Counted from the stretch's first letter, positions 26,147 through 34,534 are shown. The stretch is DNA of 64,000 nucleotides from Gammaproteobacteria bacterium (GCA_017577615.1 PKRE01000003.1:286764-350763), one strand, 5' to 3'. The notes: generated from the sequence alone by a model not told the origin. Numbers and translations: made by a program.

Positions 26147-26166
26147 TGCCACAAGATCTTGTGGCA
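26147..26166. promoter_or_regulatory. Perfect 20-bp palindrome
   Basis: TGCCACAAGATCTTGTGGCA reads identically on both strands. It sits in the 588-bp gap between divergent nrdJa and hsp20, nearer to neither start. The ACAAGATCTTGT core resembles a degenerate NrdR box, so it may be a second, distant site; another regulator is equally possible. The rest of the gap shows no gene. Confidence 0.5.
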
Positions 26167-26327
26167 CTTATCGCAGCATACGAACAGGGTGTGCACAGGC
26201 TCTTCCAGGCGTCATCCACAAGTTGTTAACGCGCCGACGGAGGGGAGAGCTGCAGACCGGCAGCAAGAAGTGACGGCGAAGCCGCAGTCCCTACGGCCTA
26301 CCAGCCCACGCTACCGCCTGCCCCCGC

Positions 26328-26355
26328 CTTGAAACCTCGTCGCTCGCGCACATTT
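26328..26355 (+). promoter_or_regulatory. Sigma-32-like heat-shock promoter of hsp20
   Basis: CTTGAAA (26328-26334), 13 bp, then GCACATTT (26348-26355) matches the heat-shock consensus CTTGAAA-N(11-16)-CCCCATNT at all of the -35 and most of the -10. It lies 32 bp before the hsp20 start codon. Confidence 0.7.
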
Positions 26356-26387
26356 CACGGACAAGCAAACCAACTGAGGACGAGGCT

Positions 26388-26834
26388 ATGACCCTGACAC
26401 TCTACGAACCCTGGTCGATCGTGAATCGCCTTCATCGCGATCTGGATCGTCTAATGAGTCGCGAGCTCGGTCTGCGCGACGATGCATCGCTCGGCGCAGT
26501 CAGCGAATGGGTCCCCGCAGTCGATATCCAAGAGCGGGATGACGCATTCGTGATCACTGCCGATGTCCCGGGCGTGAAGCCGGAGGACATCGAGATCACA
26601 ATGGAAAATGGTGTGCTGTCGTTGCGTGGTCGACGCGAGCACGAAGCAAGCACCAAGGAGAACGGCTACCGTCGCATCGAACGAGCGCGAGGCGAGTTCT
26701 TCCGTCGCTTCAGCTTACCGGATACCGCCGATGCCGATTCGATCGAGGCGACATGCTCCAACGGTGTGTTGACGGTCAGAATCGCGAAGAAGCCGGAAGT
26801 GCAGCCGCGAAGAATTCAGGTTCGCGCGAACTGA
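26388..26834 (+). CDS. Small heat-shock protein, Hsp20/alpha-crystallin family
   Basis: ATP-independent holdase chaperone of 148 residues. The alpha-crystallin domain runs from about residue 42 to 135 (WVPAVDIQERDDAFVITADV; GVKPEDIEITMENGVLSLRG; the family signature GVLTVRIAKKPE near the end). A short N-terminal arm (LYEPWSIVNRLHRDLDRL) is typical of class A bacterial sHsps. A C-terminal IxI/V anchor is suggested only by RRIQVRAN. A sigma-32-like promoter lies directly upstream and a 12-bp-stem terminator starts 3 bp after the stop codon, so it is a monocistronic heat-shock gene. Confidence 0.92.
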   Translation: MTLTLYEPWSIVNRLHRDLDRLMSRELGLRDDASLGAVSEWVPAVDIQERDDAFVITADVPGVKPEDIEITMENGVLSLRGRREHEASTKENGYRRIERARGEFFRRFSLPDTADADSIEATCSNGVLTVRIAKKPEVQPRRIQVRAN

Positions 26835-26836
26835 CG

Positions 26837-26864
26837 CAGAAAGCGCGCGTTTGCGCGCTTTCTG
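26837..26864 (+). terminator. Hairpin directly after hsp20
   Basis: Arms CAGAAAGCGCGC and GCGCGCTTTCTG pair perfectly over 12 bp around loop GTTT, starting 3 bp after the hsp20 stop. Only a weak T content follows, so it may act with the second hairpin at 26923. Confidence 0.65.
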
Positions 26865-26922
26865 GCCAGCTGCCACGCCTGTCGTGATGGCTGGACCAGA
26901 AAGTGCGTAGAAGCCCCCTCTT

Positions 26923-26957
26923 GCGAGTCGCGGTCGAGATGCGCGACTCGCTTTTTT
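26923..26957 (+). terminator. Intrinsic terminator
   Basis: Arms GCGAGTCGCG and CGCGACTCGC enclose a 9-nt loop and are followed by six T residues. It is the stronger terminator of the two after hsp20. Alternatively it ends a short untranslated RNA made from the 26865-26957 interval; no promoter for such an RNA is obvious. The rest of the gap to degQ (27202) holds no gene. Confidence 0.75.
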
Positions 26958-27201
26958 CCCTGCAAGCGTGACCCGTGGCTGACCCGGGTCGAGATACCTC
27001 CTGCAGCCGCCTCGTGCGCGGTGCGCTGGACCTGTCGACAGCCGAGCAACGTGCGCCACGCGCGCCGGGGCGTGAATTCTGCAGCCGATCATCGAATGAG
27101 CGCGGCTCCCGAACGGCCTGCTCAGGCGGCGAGTAGCCAGTTATCGCCTGTCAGCCTGTAAAATCCCCTCAATTCAGAACTTCGCTTCAGAGAAGGATTG
27201 C

Positions 27202-28560
27202 ATGAAACAGCAGCTCCTCGGGCTCCTTTGCGCGGCCGCGCTCGTCGGCGCGACTGCTCAAGCGCAACTCCCCGCCAAAGTCGGCGACACGCCGGTCCCG
27301 TCACTTGCTCCCATCGTGAAGAAGGCCGCACCCGCGGTCGTGAACATCGCCACGCGGGGCACGGTCCGCGAGCGGGCACGCAACCCGCTGCTCGAGGATC
27401 CGTTCTTCCGACGCTTCTTCGATGCGCCACAGTTCGTACCGCGCGAGCGTCAGTTCCAGAGCGCTGGCTCCGGCGTGATCGTCGATGCGAAGAACGGCTA
27501 CATCATCACCAATGCGCATGTCATCGAGAACGCCGACGAGATCACTGTGACGCTGCTCGACGATCGTCAGTTCAAGGCGAAGATCGTCGGTCGCGACAAG
27601 CCTTCGGACATCGCCGTTCTGCAGGTCGACGCAAAGGACCTCACGGAAATGCCGCTCGCGGACTCGAGCAAGGTGGAGGTGGGTGATTTCGTGCTCGCGA
27701 TCGGCAATCCTTTCGCGCTCAACCACACGGTGACCTCGGGCATCATCAGCGCGGTCGGCCGTACGGACACCTTTAACGCCAATCCTGACTCGTATCAGGA
27801 CTTCATTCAGACCGACGCGCCCATCAATCCCGGCAATTCCGGCGGCGCGCTCGTGAATCTCCGCGGCGAGCTCGTCGGCATCAATACCGCCATCTTCTCC
27901 GGCACGGGCGGCAACATCGGCATTGGCTTCGCCATCCCTTCGAACATGGTGAAGGCCATCATGAGCCAGCTCATCCAGTACGGCGAGGTGAGGCGCGGAG
28001 TGCTCGGCGTGCAGCTCGCCAGCAAACTGACGCCTGACATTGCAGAAAGCCTGGGCCTCAAGAGCGCACGCGGTGCCCTCGTCTCGCAAGTCGTGGAAGG
28101 CTCTGCGGCAGAAAAGGCCGGCATCAAAGCGGGCGACGTGATCACCTCGATCAACGGCAAGCCGATCGCGAACGCGGCCGAGCTGCGCAATACGATCGGA
28201 TTGATGCGCATCGGCGAGAAGGTTGAGATCGGTCTGATCCGCGACGGCAAGCCGCGCCGCGTGACTGCGGTGATCGGCGAGCGCGACGGCACGATCACAG
28301 GCGGTGGCGGCGACATTCATCCGGCGCTCGAGGGTGCCTCGCTCGCCAATGCGGACAACGGCGGCGTCCTCGTGCAGAGCGTTGCCGAGGGCAGTCCTGC
28401 TGCCGCAAGCGGTCTGCGCCCGAACGACGTGATCCTCGCGGTCGGTCGCGTGCGAGTGCAGAACGTGCAGCAGCTGCGCGATGCGCTCAAGAACACGAAC
28501 AGGGGATTCGCAATCACGATCCGCCGAGGGAATGCGACGCTGGTGTTCCCGATTGGCTAG
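27202..28560 (+). CDS. degQ: DegP/DegQ-type periplasmic serine protease
   Basis: HtrA-family periplasmic protease of 452 residues that degrades or holds misfolded envelope proteins. A signal peptide ends at AQAQ (residue 22). The trypsin-like domain carries the triad His106 (TNAHVI), Asp136 (SDIAVL) and Ser213 (GNSGGAL). Two PDZ domains follow, about residues 260-350 (RGVLGVQLASKLTPDIAESL) and 375-450 (GVLVQSVAEGSPAAASGLRP). Length and two PDZ domains fit DegP/DegQ rather than the single-PDZ DegS. AAGGA lies just before the ATG. Monocistronic, with a 7-bp-repeat region after it. DegP versus DegQ cannot be settled by eye; the short Q-linker favours DegQ. Confidence 0.9.
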   Translation: MKQQLLGLLCAAALVGATAQAQLPAKVGDTPVPSLAPIVKKAAPAVVNIATRGTVRERARNPLLEDPFFRRFFDAPQFVPRERQFQSAGSGVIVDAKNGYIITNAHVIENADEITVTLLDDRQFKAKIVGRDKPSDIAVLQVDAKDLTEMPLADSSKVEVGDFVLAIGNPFALNHTVTSGIISAVGRTDTFNANPDSYQDFIQTDAPINPGNSGGALVNLRGELVGINTAIFSGTGGNIGIGFAIPSNMVKAIMSQLIQYGEVRRGVLGVQLASKLTPDIAESLGLKSARGALVSQVVEGSAAEKAGIKAGDVITSINGKPIANAAELRNTIGLMRIGEKVEIGLIRDGKPRRVTAVIGERDGTITGGGGDIHPALEGASLANADNGGVLVQSVAEGSPAAASGLRPNDVILAVGRVRVQNVQQLRDALKNTNRGFAITIRRGNATLVFPIG

Positions 28561-28616
28561 GGCCTGTAGGCTGGGGCTGGAACGCCCAGAGCCCAGCGCC
28601 CAGCAGCTGAGCCTGG
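28561..28616. repeat. Degenerate 7-bp repeats after degQ
   Basis: The stretch starts CCTGTAGGCTGGGGCTGG and continues with three heptads AGCCCAG/CGCCCAG/CAGCTGA. The opposed CTGGGGC and GCCCAG parts can pair. Similar heptad tracts recur after 29715, at 31039, 33400, 34405, 47231 and 55455. Confidence 0.5.
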
Positions 28617-28652
28617 TTTACAGGCGCATGCACGTGCACGACACTCGCTAGC

Positions 28653-29708
28653 GTGTCTGCTATCTCGCGGCGATCCGTGCGTTTTGTCCGATCGATCCTC
28701 GCCGTCGCGCTGCTGCTGCCCCTAAGCGGCTGCTATTACATGCAAGCCTTCAGCGGGCAGATGGAGATCCTTGCGAAACGCCAGCCGATCGCGAAGGTGA
28801 TCGCGCATCCGGCAACCGAGCCAACGTTGCGCGAGCGGCTGGAGTACGTGCAGGCAGCGCGCGAGTTCGCCTCGCGCGAGTTGGGCTTGCCGGATAACGG
28901 CAGCTATCGCAGCTATGCGGATCTGCAGCGCCCCTTCGTCGTGTGGAACGTGTTCGCCGCGCACGAGTTCTCAATCGAGCCAAAGCGCTGGTGCTTTCCG
29001 ATTGCCGGCTGCGTCGTCTACCGCGGCTATTTCAACGCAGACATGGCGCGCGCGTACGCGCGACGTCTCGAGCGCAGAGGTTATGACGCTGCCGTCGGGG
29101 GCGTCGTGGCGTACTCCACGCTCGGACATCTCGACGATCCCGTCCTCAGCACGATGCTCAAGTGGGACAACGTGCAGCTCGCTGCGACGCTATTTCACGA
29201 GCTGGCACATCAAGTCGTTTACGTCCCTGGCGATTCGGACTTCAACGAGGGTTTCGCGACCGTCGTGGAAGAGGCCGGGCTCGAGCGCTGGCTGAGGTCG
29301 CGCGGCGAGCTGCACCAGCTCGAGAGTTGGCGGCAACAGCGCGCTCGTGCTCGCCAGTTCATCGCTTTGCTGTTACGCACGCGCGAGCGTCTGAAGACGC
29401 TTTACGCGTCCGATCTTCCGCCCGAGGAGATGCGGGCACGGAAGCAATACGAATTCGGTGTGTTGAAAGTCGAATACGAGCAGCTCAAGCGCGAGTGGGG
29501 AGGCTACCCAGGGTACGATGCCTGGTTCGCACGCACGCTGAACAACGCGCATCTGGTTTCCGTCGCGACCTACCACGGCTGTGTCCCGCGTCTGCGCCGC
29601 GTGCTCGATTCGCTAGGCGGCGACCTGGAGAAGTTCTACTCAGAGATGAAAGCGCTCAAAGGTCCGCAGGGTGCTGAACAGCGGGCGCGGCTGTGTCGAG
29701 GGGAGTGA
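28653..29708 (+). CDS. Lipoprotein zinc aminopeptidase-like protein
   Basis: Predicted outer- or inner-membrane lipoprotein, 351 residues: signal peptide with lipobox LSGC near residues 24-27. A HELAHQVVYV zinc-binding motif (HExxH) lies mid-protein, with the downstream NEGFATVVEEAGLERW likely giving the third ligand. This is the pattern of the putative aminopeptidase family (Pfam Aminopep). The C-terminal YGCV-type segment (VATYHGCVPRLRRVL) is also typical. Substrate not known. The start is GTG at 28653 with the hydrophobic signal following directly. It stands between degQ and cca, flanked by heptad repeats on both sides. Confidence 0.82.
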   Translation: MSAISRRSVRFVRSILAVALLLPLSGCYYMQAFSGQMEILAKRQPIAKVIAHPATEPTLRERLEYVQAAREFASRELGLPDNGSYRSYADLQRPFVVWNVFAAHEFSIEPKRWCFPIAGCVVYRGYFNADMARAYARRLERRGYDAAVGGVVAYSTLGHLDDPVLSTMLKWDNVQLAATLFHELAHQVVYVPGDSDFNEGFATVVEEAGLERWLRSRGELHQLESWRQQRARARQFIALLLRTRERLKTLYASDLPPEEMRARKQYEFGVLKVEYEQLKREWGGYPGYDAWFARTLNNAHLVSVATYHGCVPRLRRVLDSLGGDLEKFYSEMKALKGPQGAEQRARLCRGE

Positions 29709-29818
29709 AAGCAGTTTCTGGGCTCTGGGCGAGGACGCATAGCCCTTCCCTACTCCCGCGCGTTGGCTGATGCCTCTGGCCTGCAGCCCCATGCCCAAAG
29801 CACGTTACACTCGCGCGC

Positions 29819-31039
29819 ATGAAGACTTACCTCGTCGGTGGTGCTGTTCGGGATGAGCTGCTCGGCTTGCCTGTGAGCGAGCGGGACTGGGTCGTCGTGG
29901 GTGCGCGGCCGGAAGATCTGACGAGCCGAGGTTACACTCCCGTCGGCAAGGATTTCCCGGTGTTCTTGCATCCCGAGACCAAGGAGGAGTATGCGCTCGC
30001 GCGCACCGAACGCAAGGTCGGCCCGGGGTATCACGGTTTCGAAACGCGTTTCTCTCCCGACGTGACGCTCGAGCAGGATCTCGAGCGGCGCGATCTGACC
30101 ATCAATGCGATGGCGCGCGATCCTGAGACAGGCGAGCTGATTGATCCGTTTGGGGGACAACGCGATCTGGAGGAACGCTGGCTGCGTCATGTCTCGCCTG
30201 CCTTCGTCGAAGATCCCCTACGCGTGTTGCGGGTCGCACGCTTCGCCGCACGTTTTGCGCCACTCGGATTTCGCGTTGCACCGGAAACGCTTGCATTGAT
30301 GCGACAGATCGCGGCCGGCGGCGAGCTCGATGCGCTCGTGCCCGAGCGCGTGTGGCAGGAAACACAGCGTGCGCTCGAGATGCCCGCGCCGCGCGCGTTC
30401 TTCGAGGTGCTGCGCGAGGCGCATGCGCTCGCCGTGATCTTTCCAGAGATCGATGCGCTCTTCGGCGTGCCGCAACCGGAGCAATGGCATCCGGAGATCG
30501 ACTCCGGCGTTCATACCATGATGGTGCTCGATGAGGCGTGCAAGCTGAGCAGCGATCCGGTGGTGCGTTTTGCAGCGCTGACGCACGATTTGGGCAAGGC
30601 GAGCACGCCGAAGGACGAGCTACCGAGCCATCGCATGCACGATGTGCGCGGCGTGCCGATCATCGAGAAGCTCTGCGACCGATTGCGCGTGCCGAATGCT
30701 TATCGCGAGCTTGCCGTGCTGGTTGCGAAGCATCACTTGACTGCCCATCGCGTCGAGGAGCTTCGTCCATCGACCGTGCTAGAGCTACTGGAAAGCCTCG
30801 ATGCCTTTCGCCGTCCCGATCGCTTCGAATGTTTTGTGCTCGCGTGCGAGGCAGACGCACGCGGAAGGTTGGGATTCGAGCATCGCGATTATCCGCAAAC
30901 CATGTTCCTGCTGCGCGCGCGCGAAATCGCAGCGCGCGTCAAACCTGACGAAACGCTTGAAGGCTTGACCGGCGAGCAGATCCGCGAGCGGTTACGACAG
31001 AAGAGGATCGCCGCGCTTGCAGCGATGAAAAAGACTTAG
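29819..31039 (+). CDS. cca: CCA-adding tRNA nucleotidyltransferase
   Basis: Adds or repairs the 3' CCA of tRNAs using CTP and ATP. 406 residues. The class II nucleotidyltransferase head has YLVGGAVRDELLG and the metal-binding RDWVVVGA (ERDW) segment. FLHPETKEEYALARTERK and RRDLTINAMA follow. The C-terminal half has an HD phosphohydrolase domain (HTMMVLDEA; LTHDLGKASTP), as in the E. coli multifunctional enzyme with 2',3'-cyclic phosphodiesterase activity. The length fits that bacterial CCA/HD type. Monocistronic, converging with midA across a repeat-filled gap. Confidence 0.94.
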   Translation: MKTYLVGGAVRDELLGLPVSERDWVVVGARPEDLTSRGYTPVGKDFPVFLHPETKEEYALARTERKVGPGYHGFETRFSPDVTLEQDLERRDLTINAMARDPETGELIDPFGGQRDLEERWLRHVSPAFVEDPLRVLRVARFAARFAPLGFRVAPETLALMRQIAAGGELDALVPERVWQETQRALEMPAPRAFFEVLREAHALAVIFPEIDALFGVPQPEQWHPEIDSGVHTMMVLDEACKLSSDPVVRFAALTHDLGKASTPKDELPSHRMHDVRGVPIIEKLCDRLRVPNAYRELAVLVAKHHLTAHRVEELRPSTVLELLESLDAFRRPDRFECFVLACEADARGRLGFEHRDYPQTMFLLRAREIAARVKPDETLEGLTGEQIRERLRQKRIAALAAMKKT

Positions 31040-31181
31040 AGGCTGTAGACTGTAGGCCGTAGGATGCGGGGCCGTGCGACCTACAGTCGGCACGCGATAC
31101 GTATTCCCTGGGGCTTGGGGGCTTGGGTCACGGGATGCGCGAACGCACGCCTAATACCCATTGCCTACAGCCCACAGCCTC
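31039..31181. repeat. Heptad repeats forming an inverted pair between convergent genes
   Basis: The left arm (31039-31056, GAGGCTGTAGACTGTAGG) is matched by its near-complement on the right (31164-31181, CCTACAGCCCACAGCCTC), with further heptads between (GGGGCTTGGGGGCTTGGG). The arms can pair over most of 18 bp. The element starts on the cca stop and ends on the midA stop, so it may serve as a bidirectional transcript end. Confidence 0.55.
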
Positions 31182-32358
31182 ATAAAGTCGCTGCAAGATC
31201 GCGAACTGCAAATCCGCGCAGTGGGTGCGAAAAGTTCTTGCCGAGCCCGATCACTTTGAAGCGTTCACCCATCTCGCCCGGCAATGTAAGCAGCATTGCT
31301 TGGCGTGCCAGCTGCATGCGGGCAGTCAGATCGTTCTCGGGCAAGGCAGCGATGAACTGCTCGATGCCGTTGCCGATCAAGAAGTGCGCTTGGGTGGTGA
31401 AGCCGATGACGCTCAGGCCCGCCGCCACGGCAGCTTCGGCGACTGCTGTGAAGTCGACCCAGGCGCCGATGTCTTGCACGCCCACGTTGATGAGTGGGTT
31501 GTCGTGGAAGCGATGTCGATAATGACAAAGGAGCGTGCCGTCGCGGCGCTCGGCACGGTAGTACTGAGCGCGCGGCAAGCCGTAATCGATGAAGAAGGCC
31601 ACTCCCTGCTCGATGGCGTTGGCGAGACTCGCGATCCAGTCGTGCAAGCGCAGATTGACCTCTGAGCTGTAGCCATCGGGGAACGGCGCCTCCAATTGAT
31701 GCTCGATCGCACGTACCGCGCGCTCGAGCGTCTCGTCCGCTCGCACCTCGGACCAATCGAGCCCTCCCAATTGCCAGGTGACGCCGATTGCGTTCACGTG
31801 ATCCTTGCGGATGCGGAAGCGATGCACCGGCAACGCGTCGAGCACTTCATTCGCGAGCACGACGCCGCGAAAGTCCTGCGGCCAGGCATCGAGCCAATGC
31901 ACGCGCCCGCAAGCATCCGGCACAAACTGCGCGATGCGCTCGCGCTGACGCTCGCGTAGATCCGCGCTCACTTCCAGGATGAGATACTGGCGTGGCAAGC
32001 GATTCTGCGCTTGCAGCGCTTGCAGGATGTCAGCAGCCATGGCGCCCGAGCCGGCGCCGATCTCCAAGATGTCCGCCGGACCGAGCTGCTCGAGCACCTC
32101 GATGCATTGGTTGGCCAGGCAGCGGCTAAAGAGCGGCGAAATTTCCGGTGCGGTGATGAAATCACCGGCTTCACCGAACTTCGTGGCACCTGCGCTGTAA
32201 TAGCCGAGTCCTGGCTCGTACAAAGCCAGCTCCATGAAACGCTCGAAGCTGATCCAGCCGTCGTGCGCATCGATCTCTTGGCGAATGCGCTCGACCAGGC
32301 GCGCCGAGTGCTCGGCTTGCTCGGGCGTCAAAGGAGGCAGCGAGGTGGAGACGGACAT
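31180..32358 (-). CDS. MidA/NDUFAF7-type protein arginine methyltransferase
   Basis: SAM-dependent methyltransferase of the MidA (DUF185) family, 392 residues. It is homologous to mitochondrial NDUFAF7, which methylates an arginine of complex I subunit NDUFS2. Family hallmarks: ISFERFMELALYEPGLGYYS near the start, FITAPEISPLFSRCLANQ, the SAM motif ILEIGAGSGAMAADIL, NEVLDALPVHRF, and FIDYGLPRAQYY. Cytoplasmic. A bacterial role in complex I assembly is plausible but not demonstrated by sequence. The stop lies inside the repeat element shared with cca. Monocistronic; 292 bp of upstream sequence to the divergent pteridine reductase shows nothing remarkable. Confidence 0.87.
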   Translation of the reverse strand: MSVSTSLPPLTPEQAEHSARLVERIRQEIDAHDGWISFERFMELALYEPGLGYYSAGATKFGEAGDFITAPEISPLFSRCLANQCIEVLEQLGPADILEIGAGSGAMAADILQALQAQNRLPRQYLILEVSADLRERQRERIAQFVPDACGRVHWLDAWPQDFRGVVLANEVLDALPVHRFRIRKDHVNAIGVTWQLGGLDWSEVRADETLERAVRAIEHQLEAPFPDGYSSEVNLRLHDWIASLANAIEQGVAFFIDYGLPRAQYYRAERRDGTLLCHYRHRFHDNPLINVGVQDIGAWVDFTAVAEAAVAAGLSVIGFTTQAHFLIGNGIEQFIAALPENDLTARMQLARQAMLLTLPGEMGERFKVIGLGKNFSHPLRGFAVRDLAATL

Positions 32359-32650
32359 ACAAGAGGTTACTGGCTAGGCAATGGATCGATGGGCTGCGGC
32401 ATGCGCGCCAGCGCGCACGTGGTGCAGTCCCCTCCCCGCGACGCAAGACCAGCACAGCATACGCGAGTGCGGCGCACGATGGGCGGCGGGTTGGAGATGA
32501 TGCGATTCTGCAAAATGTACCATCGTGATGGTCCGCCTTCGTCGCCTTCAGGCATGAGACTGTATATTCGCTCACGATCCGCGGTCAGCGGCCAATGTCA
32601 GTAGCCGTAGACTTTGCCATCGTAGCCCTGTTCGATAACCAGCGAAGCTC

Positions 32651-33394
32651 ATGAGCACTCTCGTCGACCACGTTGTCCTGATCACTGGCGCTGCGCGGCG
32701 CATCGGCGCCGCGCTTGCGCGCGGATTTCATGCCGAAGGCGCCCGTGTGGCGATCCACTATCATCGCTCCGCATCGCATGCCCACGCGCTGTGCGAAGAG
32801 CTGAATCGCGCGCGAGCGGGCTCGGCGATCGCGATTCAGGCGGACTTGCTGCACTTCGCCGCGCTCACGCAAATCGTCGAGCGCGTGATCGACGCTTTCG
32901 GACGTCTGAGCATTCTCATCAACAACGCGTCCACCTTCTATCCCACGCCGATCGGACAGATCACCGCCGCACACTGGGACGATCTCGTCGGCACGAATTT
33001 GAAAGCTCCGCTGTTCTTGTCCCAGGCCGCAGCACCCGCACTGCGCGAAGCACGCGGCTTGATCCTGAACATGATCGACATTCACGCGCAACGGCCGTTA
33101 CCGACACATCCGGTGTACTCCAGCGCGAAAGCAGGCTTGGCCATGCTGACGCGTTCGCTCGCACGCGAGCTCGCGCCGGAAGTGCGGGTCAATGGCATCT
33201 CCCCCGGTCCGATCCTGTGGCCTGATGGCGGCATCGATTCCGCGCTCAAGCAAGAAATCATCTCGAAGACGTTACTCAAGCGCCAAGGCGCGCCCGAGGA
33301 CATCGTGCGGACTGCGCTGTTCTTCGCGCGCGAGGGCACGTATGTGACGGGACAGATTCTTGCGGTGGATGGAGGACGGAGCGTCGGCTGGTGA
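32651..33394 (+). CDS. Pteridine reductase (FolM-like short-chain dehydrogenase)
   Basis: NADPH-dependent short-chain reductase of 247 residues. The cofactor motif is TGAARRIGAAL, where the RRIG form (TGxxRRIG) marks pteridine reductases and FolM. NNASTFYP, the catalytic YSSAKAG (Tyr and Lys) and the C-terminal VTGQILAVDGGRSVGW complete the fold. It probably reduces dihydrobiopterin/dihydromonapterin or dihydrofolate. It converges with folK and folB, so three pterin/folate genes sit together. Generic SDR activity is the alternative, made less likely by context. Confidence 0.85.
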   Translation: MSTLVDHVVLITGAARRIGAALARGFHAEGARVAIHYHRSASHAHALCEELNRARAGSAIAIQADLLHFAALTQIVERVIDAFGRLSILINNASTFYPTPIGQITAAHWDDLVGTNLKAPLFLSQAAAPALREARGLILNMIDIHAQRPLPTHPVYSSAKAGLAMLTRSLARELAPEVRVNGISPGPILWPDGGIDSALKQEIISKTLLKRQGAPEDIVRTALFFAREGTYVTGQILAVDGGRSVGW

Positions 33395-33455
33395 TGCTGG
33401 CTGGAGGCCGGAGGCTCGGGACGGGGCGTGCGTCCAGTGTCTGCGGGGCTACGGA

Positions 33456-33959
33456 CTAGAGGCTGACGTGCACAAGCTCGTGGTCCTTCTCGTCGAATGC
33501 TTCCCACAGCTCACGCATCGTCTTGCGCTCAGTCGGATGCACGAGGTCGGGAGCGAGATCGGCCAGCGGCTTGAGCATGTAGGCGCGCTTCACCAGGTCC
33601 GGTCGCGGCAAGACGCAACCGGCCTCAGTGGAGACGCGATCGCCATACAACAGGATGTCCAGGTCCATGGTACGAGGGCCCCACTTGGGTGCATCTGCCG
33701 GCCGATCGCATTGTCTTTCGATCGCCCGCAGCCGCTCGCGCACGCGCGCCACCGGTTCGTCGGTCGAGAAGGCGACGACCAGATTGACGAAATCCTCACC
33801 CTCGAAGCCGACAGATCGATTCCGGTATGCAGGCGAGACGCGCAGTGTCGGATACGCGCGTCGCAGCAACTCGAGCGCACGAGGGAAATAACGCTGCGGC
33901 TCTATGTTGCCGCCGGCGGCAACATAAACGTCGACCATAGGGGCATAAACGTCGACCAT
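33456..33959 (-). CDS. folK: 2-amino-4-hydroxy-6-hydroxymethyldihydropteridine pyrophosphokinase
   Basis: Transfers pyrophosphate from ATP to 6-hydroxymethyl-7,8-dihydropterin in folate synthesis. About 167 residues. YVAAGGNIEPQRYF, SPAYRNRSVG, DFVNLVVAF and the signature WGPRTMDLDILLYG (metal-binding DLDILLY) are all present, with LPRPDLVKRAYMLKPLADLAP near the end. A 21-bp tandem duplication repeats the start region, giving two ATGs (33959 and 33938) seven codons apart. I chose 33959 because GAAGAGA lies upstream, while 33938 would give the usual family N-terminus. It follows folB by 73 bp on the same strand. Confidence 0.9.
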   Translation of the reverse strand: MVDVYAPMVDVYVAAGGNIEPQRYFPRALELLRRAYPTLRVSPAYRNRSVGFEGEDFVNLVVAFSTDEPVARVRERLRAIERQCDRPADAPKWGPRTMDLDILLYGDRVSTEAGCVLPRPDLVKRAYMLKPLADLAPDLVHPTERKTMRELWEAFDEKDHELVHVSL

Positions 33960-33964
33960 AGGGG
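33923..33964. repeat. 21-bp tandem duplication at the folK start
   Basis: Two exact copies of a 21-bp unit (33923-33943 and 33944-33964; core TAAACGTCGACCATAGGGG) duplicate the folK start codon and first codons. Because 21 is a multiple of three the frame is kept, adding seven residues (MVDVYAP) if the upstream ATG is used. Confidence 0.85.
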
Positions 33965-34032
33965 TGATCTCTTCGATCGGCCTCGGGATTCCAGCGCGAA
34001 GCTCTCGCTGCAAAGTGCTCGCTACAGCCTCT

Positions 34033-34404
34033 TTACGATGCTGGTAAGTAGTCTTCGCGTCGACGCTCGATCTCCACACCCACATCGCGCGAAAAGCGTA
34101 TCGCGCCTCGTTTGTTCACACGCACCTTGACCCAGCTCACGTCGAACTCCGTCACGACCAGCTCGGCGATGCGCTCCGTCAAAGTCTCGACGAGGTGAAA
34201 CTGCGACTCGCCGACAAAGGCGAGGATGCGCTTGGCGACCTTCTTGTAGTCGATCGTGTCTTCGATGCGATCAGTGGCCGCCGCCTTGCGAATATCGGCC
34301 GCCATCTCCAGGTCGATCACAACGGTCTGCTTGACGCGCCGCTCCCACTCCCAAATACCCACGACACATTCGACAGTGAGCGCGCTAAGGAAAATCTTGT
34401 CCAT
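34033..34404 (-). CDS. folB: Dihydroneopterin aldolase
   Basis: Converts 7,8-dihydroneopterin to 6-hydroxymethyl-7,8-dihydropterin and glycolaldehyde, the step before FolK. About 123 residues, the family norm. DKIFLSALTVECVVGIWEWE opens the protein, QTVVIDLEM and the catalytic-lysine region WVKVRVNKRGAIRFS follow, and the conserved LVETLTERIAELV helix lies between. ATG at 34404 starts the conserved sequence; the frame upstream of it runs through heptad repeats and is non-coding. It lies 73 bp upstream of folK in the same direction. Confidence 0.9.
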   Translation of the reverse strand: MDKIFLSALTVECVVGIWEWERRVKQTVVIDLEMAADIRKAAATDRIEDTIDYKKVAKRILAFVGESQFHLVETLTERIAELVVTEFDVSWVKVRVNKRGAIRFSRDVGVEIERRREDYLPAS

Positions 34405-34510
34405 GTAGAGGCTGGGGCTGGAGATCGGAAACCGGGCTGGAAAACTCGGGGCTATATCGGCTCGAAACCCGTGAAGGATACCGCACCCGGGGACAGGAGG
34501 CTGGAAACCA
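34405..34510. repeat. Heptad-type GGCTGG repeats upstream of folB
   Basis: Degenerate GAGGCTGGGGCTGGAG, CCGGGCTGG and GGAGGCTGG motifs fill the 130-bp gap between tsaD and folB. They belong to the same low-complexity family seen at other gene ends in this window. Confidence 0.4.
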
Positions 34511-34534
34511 AGCAGCGCTCCTCGATCCGAGCAC

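Noticed and set aside
25800..26387. Cobalamin riboswitch upstream of nrdJa
   Set aside because: No B12-box-like conserved segment was found on the minus strand; the conserved signals are a NrdR-like box and a palindrome.
27301..28320. Minus-strand open frame opposite degQ
   Set aside because: Complement of a protease gene with intact catalytic triad; no independent evidence.
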